Below are positions 62,472 through 64,000 of a stretch of 64,000 nucleotides of DNA, one piece after another. A model generated the notes under the pieces. It saw nothing but the letters and a program-made list of their open reading frames with translations, searched no databases and had not been told where the DNA came from. A program made the translations under genes and the position numbers. How positions within the stretch are numbered: position 1 is the stretch's first letter; every line of letters begins with the position of its first letter. Source of the stretch: Liopterus haemorrhoidalis (taxonomy: Eukaryota; Arthropoda; Insecta; Coleoptera; Dytiscidae); assembly GCA_963971575.1 (NCBI GenBank), contig OZ020625.1, positions 19,746,829 to 19,810,828 of the forward strand, read 5' to 3'.

Positions 62472-63441
62472 TTCGATTTGAGTTTTCAAGCACGCGCTGA
62501 GCAAACTCTTTACAATTCCTCTCAATGAAATCTAAATCCTTTTCTGATTTTATAATAATTATTTGCGATTTTTCGTGTTCGCGTACATAAATATTCCCGT
62601 TCCGTGACCATACGTAAGCAAGGTCGTACATTCGTTTCATTTTTCTAGCTCGTGACATTAGTGTGCGTCGGTGTTGTGTCAAATTTTCATTCACATACAC
62701 AATATTATTTACATTAAAACCAAGCTCAGATGTGTTTAAATTAGACTTTACTTTTCGGCAGTGTAAAAATGCTTGTTTGTCATGATTTCGAACGAATTTG
62801 ACAATTATACCTCGCACAGCTGGTGACTCTCCAGCTTTTGGTTGGCGCCCCAGACGATGACAATTGTCAATAGATTCCGGTCTCAGATCAATGCCAATGA
62901 CGCGACCCGTTTTCACCACTTCACTTAAAACATTCTCACCTTTCACCTCAGGAATGCCATGGATTTCGATGCAGTTCCTGCGGGAGTATTGTTCCTGATC
63001 ATCCAGGGATAACCTTAGCTCTTCATTTTCCGACTTGAGTTTCGAATTCTCGGTTTCCAACTCCTTAGTCCGGGCCAGTAATTCATGCAGCTTAAGTGTC
63101 TGTGCGTCGAGTTTATTATGCGTTTCTGCCACTGACTTTTGTAAATTTTTGTTTTCTGTTAACAGATTATTTAATACAGCTATTACCTCTGTCAGTGACG
63201 GGTTGTCGAGTTTATCTGGAAAACGTTCTTTTTCGGCCACATGTGTATCAGATTGTTTTTCACAGTTTGGGCATATCCATTTTACAAACGCATCCGTCGT
63301 TTTCATATCCGTTAAACTCTCTAATGATATATTCAGACACGTAGGGTGGAATACATTCCTACAGGAGCCCGTACAGGATAAATAGTCTCCCTGTCCCCGA
63401 ATTATTTTATTGTTGCACTTCGGGCACTTTGGACCAGCCAT
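62464..63441 (-). CDS. Non-LTR retrotransposon ORF1 (PHD finger, coiled coil, RRM-like), copy 2
   Basis: 325 codons. A PHD-type finger at residues 5-60 (CPKC...CTGSC...FHPTC...WICPNC), a coiled coil at about 90-150 (LLTENKNLQKSVAETHNKLD, ending LDDQEQYSRRN), then an RRM-like region (IEIHGIPEVKGE, NCHRLGRQ, IIVKFVRNHDK) and C-terminal domain (VYVNENLTQHRRTL, YVWSRNGNIYVREH). Same plan as 29943-30872. The stop overlaps the ORF2 start by 8 nt, suggesting coupled reinitiation. Confidence 0.92.
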   Translation of the reverse strand: MAGPKCPKCNNKIIRGQGDYLSCTGSCRNVFHPTCLNISLESLTDMKTTDAFVKWICPNCEKQSDTHVAEKERFPDKLDNPSLTEVIAVLNNLLTENKNLQKSVAETHNKLDAQTLKLHELLARTKELETENSKLKSENEELRLSLDDQEQYSRRNCIEIHGIPEVKGENVLSEVVKTGRVIGIDLRPESIDNCHRLGRQPKAGESPAVRGIIVKFVRNHDKQAFLHCRKVKSNLNTSELGFNVNNIVYVNENLTQHRRTLMSRARKMKRMYDLAYVWSRNGNIYVREHEKSQIIIIKSEKDLDFIERNCKEFAQRVLENSNRNE

Positions 63442-64000
63442 AATTTTATATAAGAATTTGAATTATGATGCACTGGGAAATCAATTATATTTTTAATTTT
63501 ATTTTTGTAAAACAATATTATAAAATTGTTATTTATAAAAACACAGCTCGTACCTAAATGTTCTCAGTAGCTCCGTAAACACTAGCCGATATTACACGAA
63601 GCCAGTCGAAGCGGTGTATTCGTTGCCTGTACTCACAGAGATAATGCGAAACGGGTATATTCCCGATTTTACACTTGTTTTATAATTTTAACAGCTGATT
63701 TATAAGGTTTTATTTAATTATACGAAAGTGCAAAATTAAATTTAAACACATTCAATATAGTCACAATAACAAAATCAAACTGCACATATTTATATAAATT
63801 TCAAAATATTTTTGAAACTTTTAATTTCAAAATTATCGTTATTATTCAGGAGCAAAACTGTACGTGTATATCAGATCAATCAAAAAATATGTAATTTAAA
63901 AATATAATAAAAATATATAAAAAAAATATAAAAAATAATAAAAAAAATATAAAATTTCTTTTGAGACACCTTGTATACGGTCTGCGTCGCAATTTATGTC
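63442..64000. other. 5' UTR of non-LTR copy 2, then mariner right end
   Basis: About 63442-63870 is probably element 5' UTR. About 63880-63960 is A/T-rich mariner interior before the TIR ending at 63975. The last 25 bp are host DNA. No gene. Confidence 0.55.

Larger units (their letters stand above)
58102..63975 (+). mobile_element. Mariner-type transposon, split by a non-LTR insertion
   Basis: The left TIR TACAAGGTGTCTCAAAAGAA (58102) and right TIR TTCTTTTGAGACACCTTGTA (ending 63975) are perfect and flanked by TA. Between them lie the transposase (58219-59307), a short 3' stretch, and a complete PHD-type non-LTR element (about 59386-63870). The host DNA on either side (GCAGACCCGTA / TACGGTCTGC) is itself near-palindromic around the target TA. 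Confidence 0.88.

Overview
This is an AT-rich arthropod, almost certainly insect, nuclear window: genes with introns, dispersed transposons of many classes, satellite arrays, and no bacterial gene organisation. The order cannot be fixed from the sequence. Two host genes can be reconstructed from exons, splice sites and reading phase, and both lie on the minus strand. (1) A six-exon ZAD/C2H2 zinc-finger transcription factor has exons at 15418-15296, 10862-10595, 9959-9792, 9619-9485, 9341-9183 and 7087-5790. The splice phases close exactly and predict 716 residues: ZAD, an acidic linker with four psi-K-x-E (SUMO-consensus-like) motifs, and 14 fingers. (2) The 3' end of an Mdm2/Mdm4-like E3 ligase gene comprises a 66-nt exon for the RanBP2-type zinc finger (26598-26533) and a terminal exon for the C-terminal RING (24104-23556). 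Its upstream exons are not recognised in the window.

Almost everything else is mobile DNA. 1-5543: satellite, two Helentron-associated (DINE-1/HINE-like) elements with (GTCY)n tracts, and decayed non-LTR fragments on both strands. 5588-15418: the ZAD gene, whose introns carry RT debris, a THAP (P-like) remnant, a tRNA-derived SINE with a 12-bp target-site duplication (TSD), fold-backs and a 256-bp TA-flanked MITE. 15725-23080: satellite, a Ty3/gypsy element lacking the integrase core, a Tigger/pogo element nested in another inverted-repeat element, a DDE-transposase remnant and a hAT element with a perfect 8-bp TSD. 23090-26598: the Mdm2-like exons, with a three-deep transposon nest in their intron. 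26757-31000: an intact two-ORF non-LTR retrotransposon whose ORF1 has a PHD finger. 32037-37870: Penelope 3' region, TIR elements, nested fold-backs and a duplicate of the ZAD first exon. 37870-39355: a large satellite array.

39674-43953 is a second kind of intact non-LTR element, preceded by 49-bp tandem monomers. 43961-51970 is a BEL/Pao LTR element with 203-bp LTRs, broken by a 1.9-kb solo LTR from another family, a frameshift and a mutated protease motif. 51971-58040: CCCCTnnnAGGGG-type repeat arrays, head-to-head Penelope copies with a GIY-YIG domain, and three small TIR elements. 58102-63975: a mariner-type transposon with two stop codons, split by a second intact PHD-type non-LTR element.

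The clearest results are the exact assembly of the ZAD gene, the duplication of its first exon together with flanking satellite, the Mdm2-like exon pair, and several insertions dated against each other by TSDs or empty-site paralogues inside the window. All homology statements come from reading motifs by eye; no database search was run.
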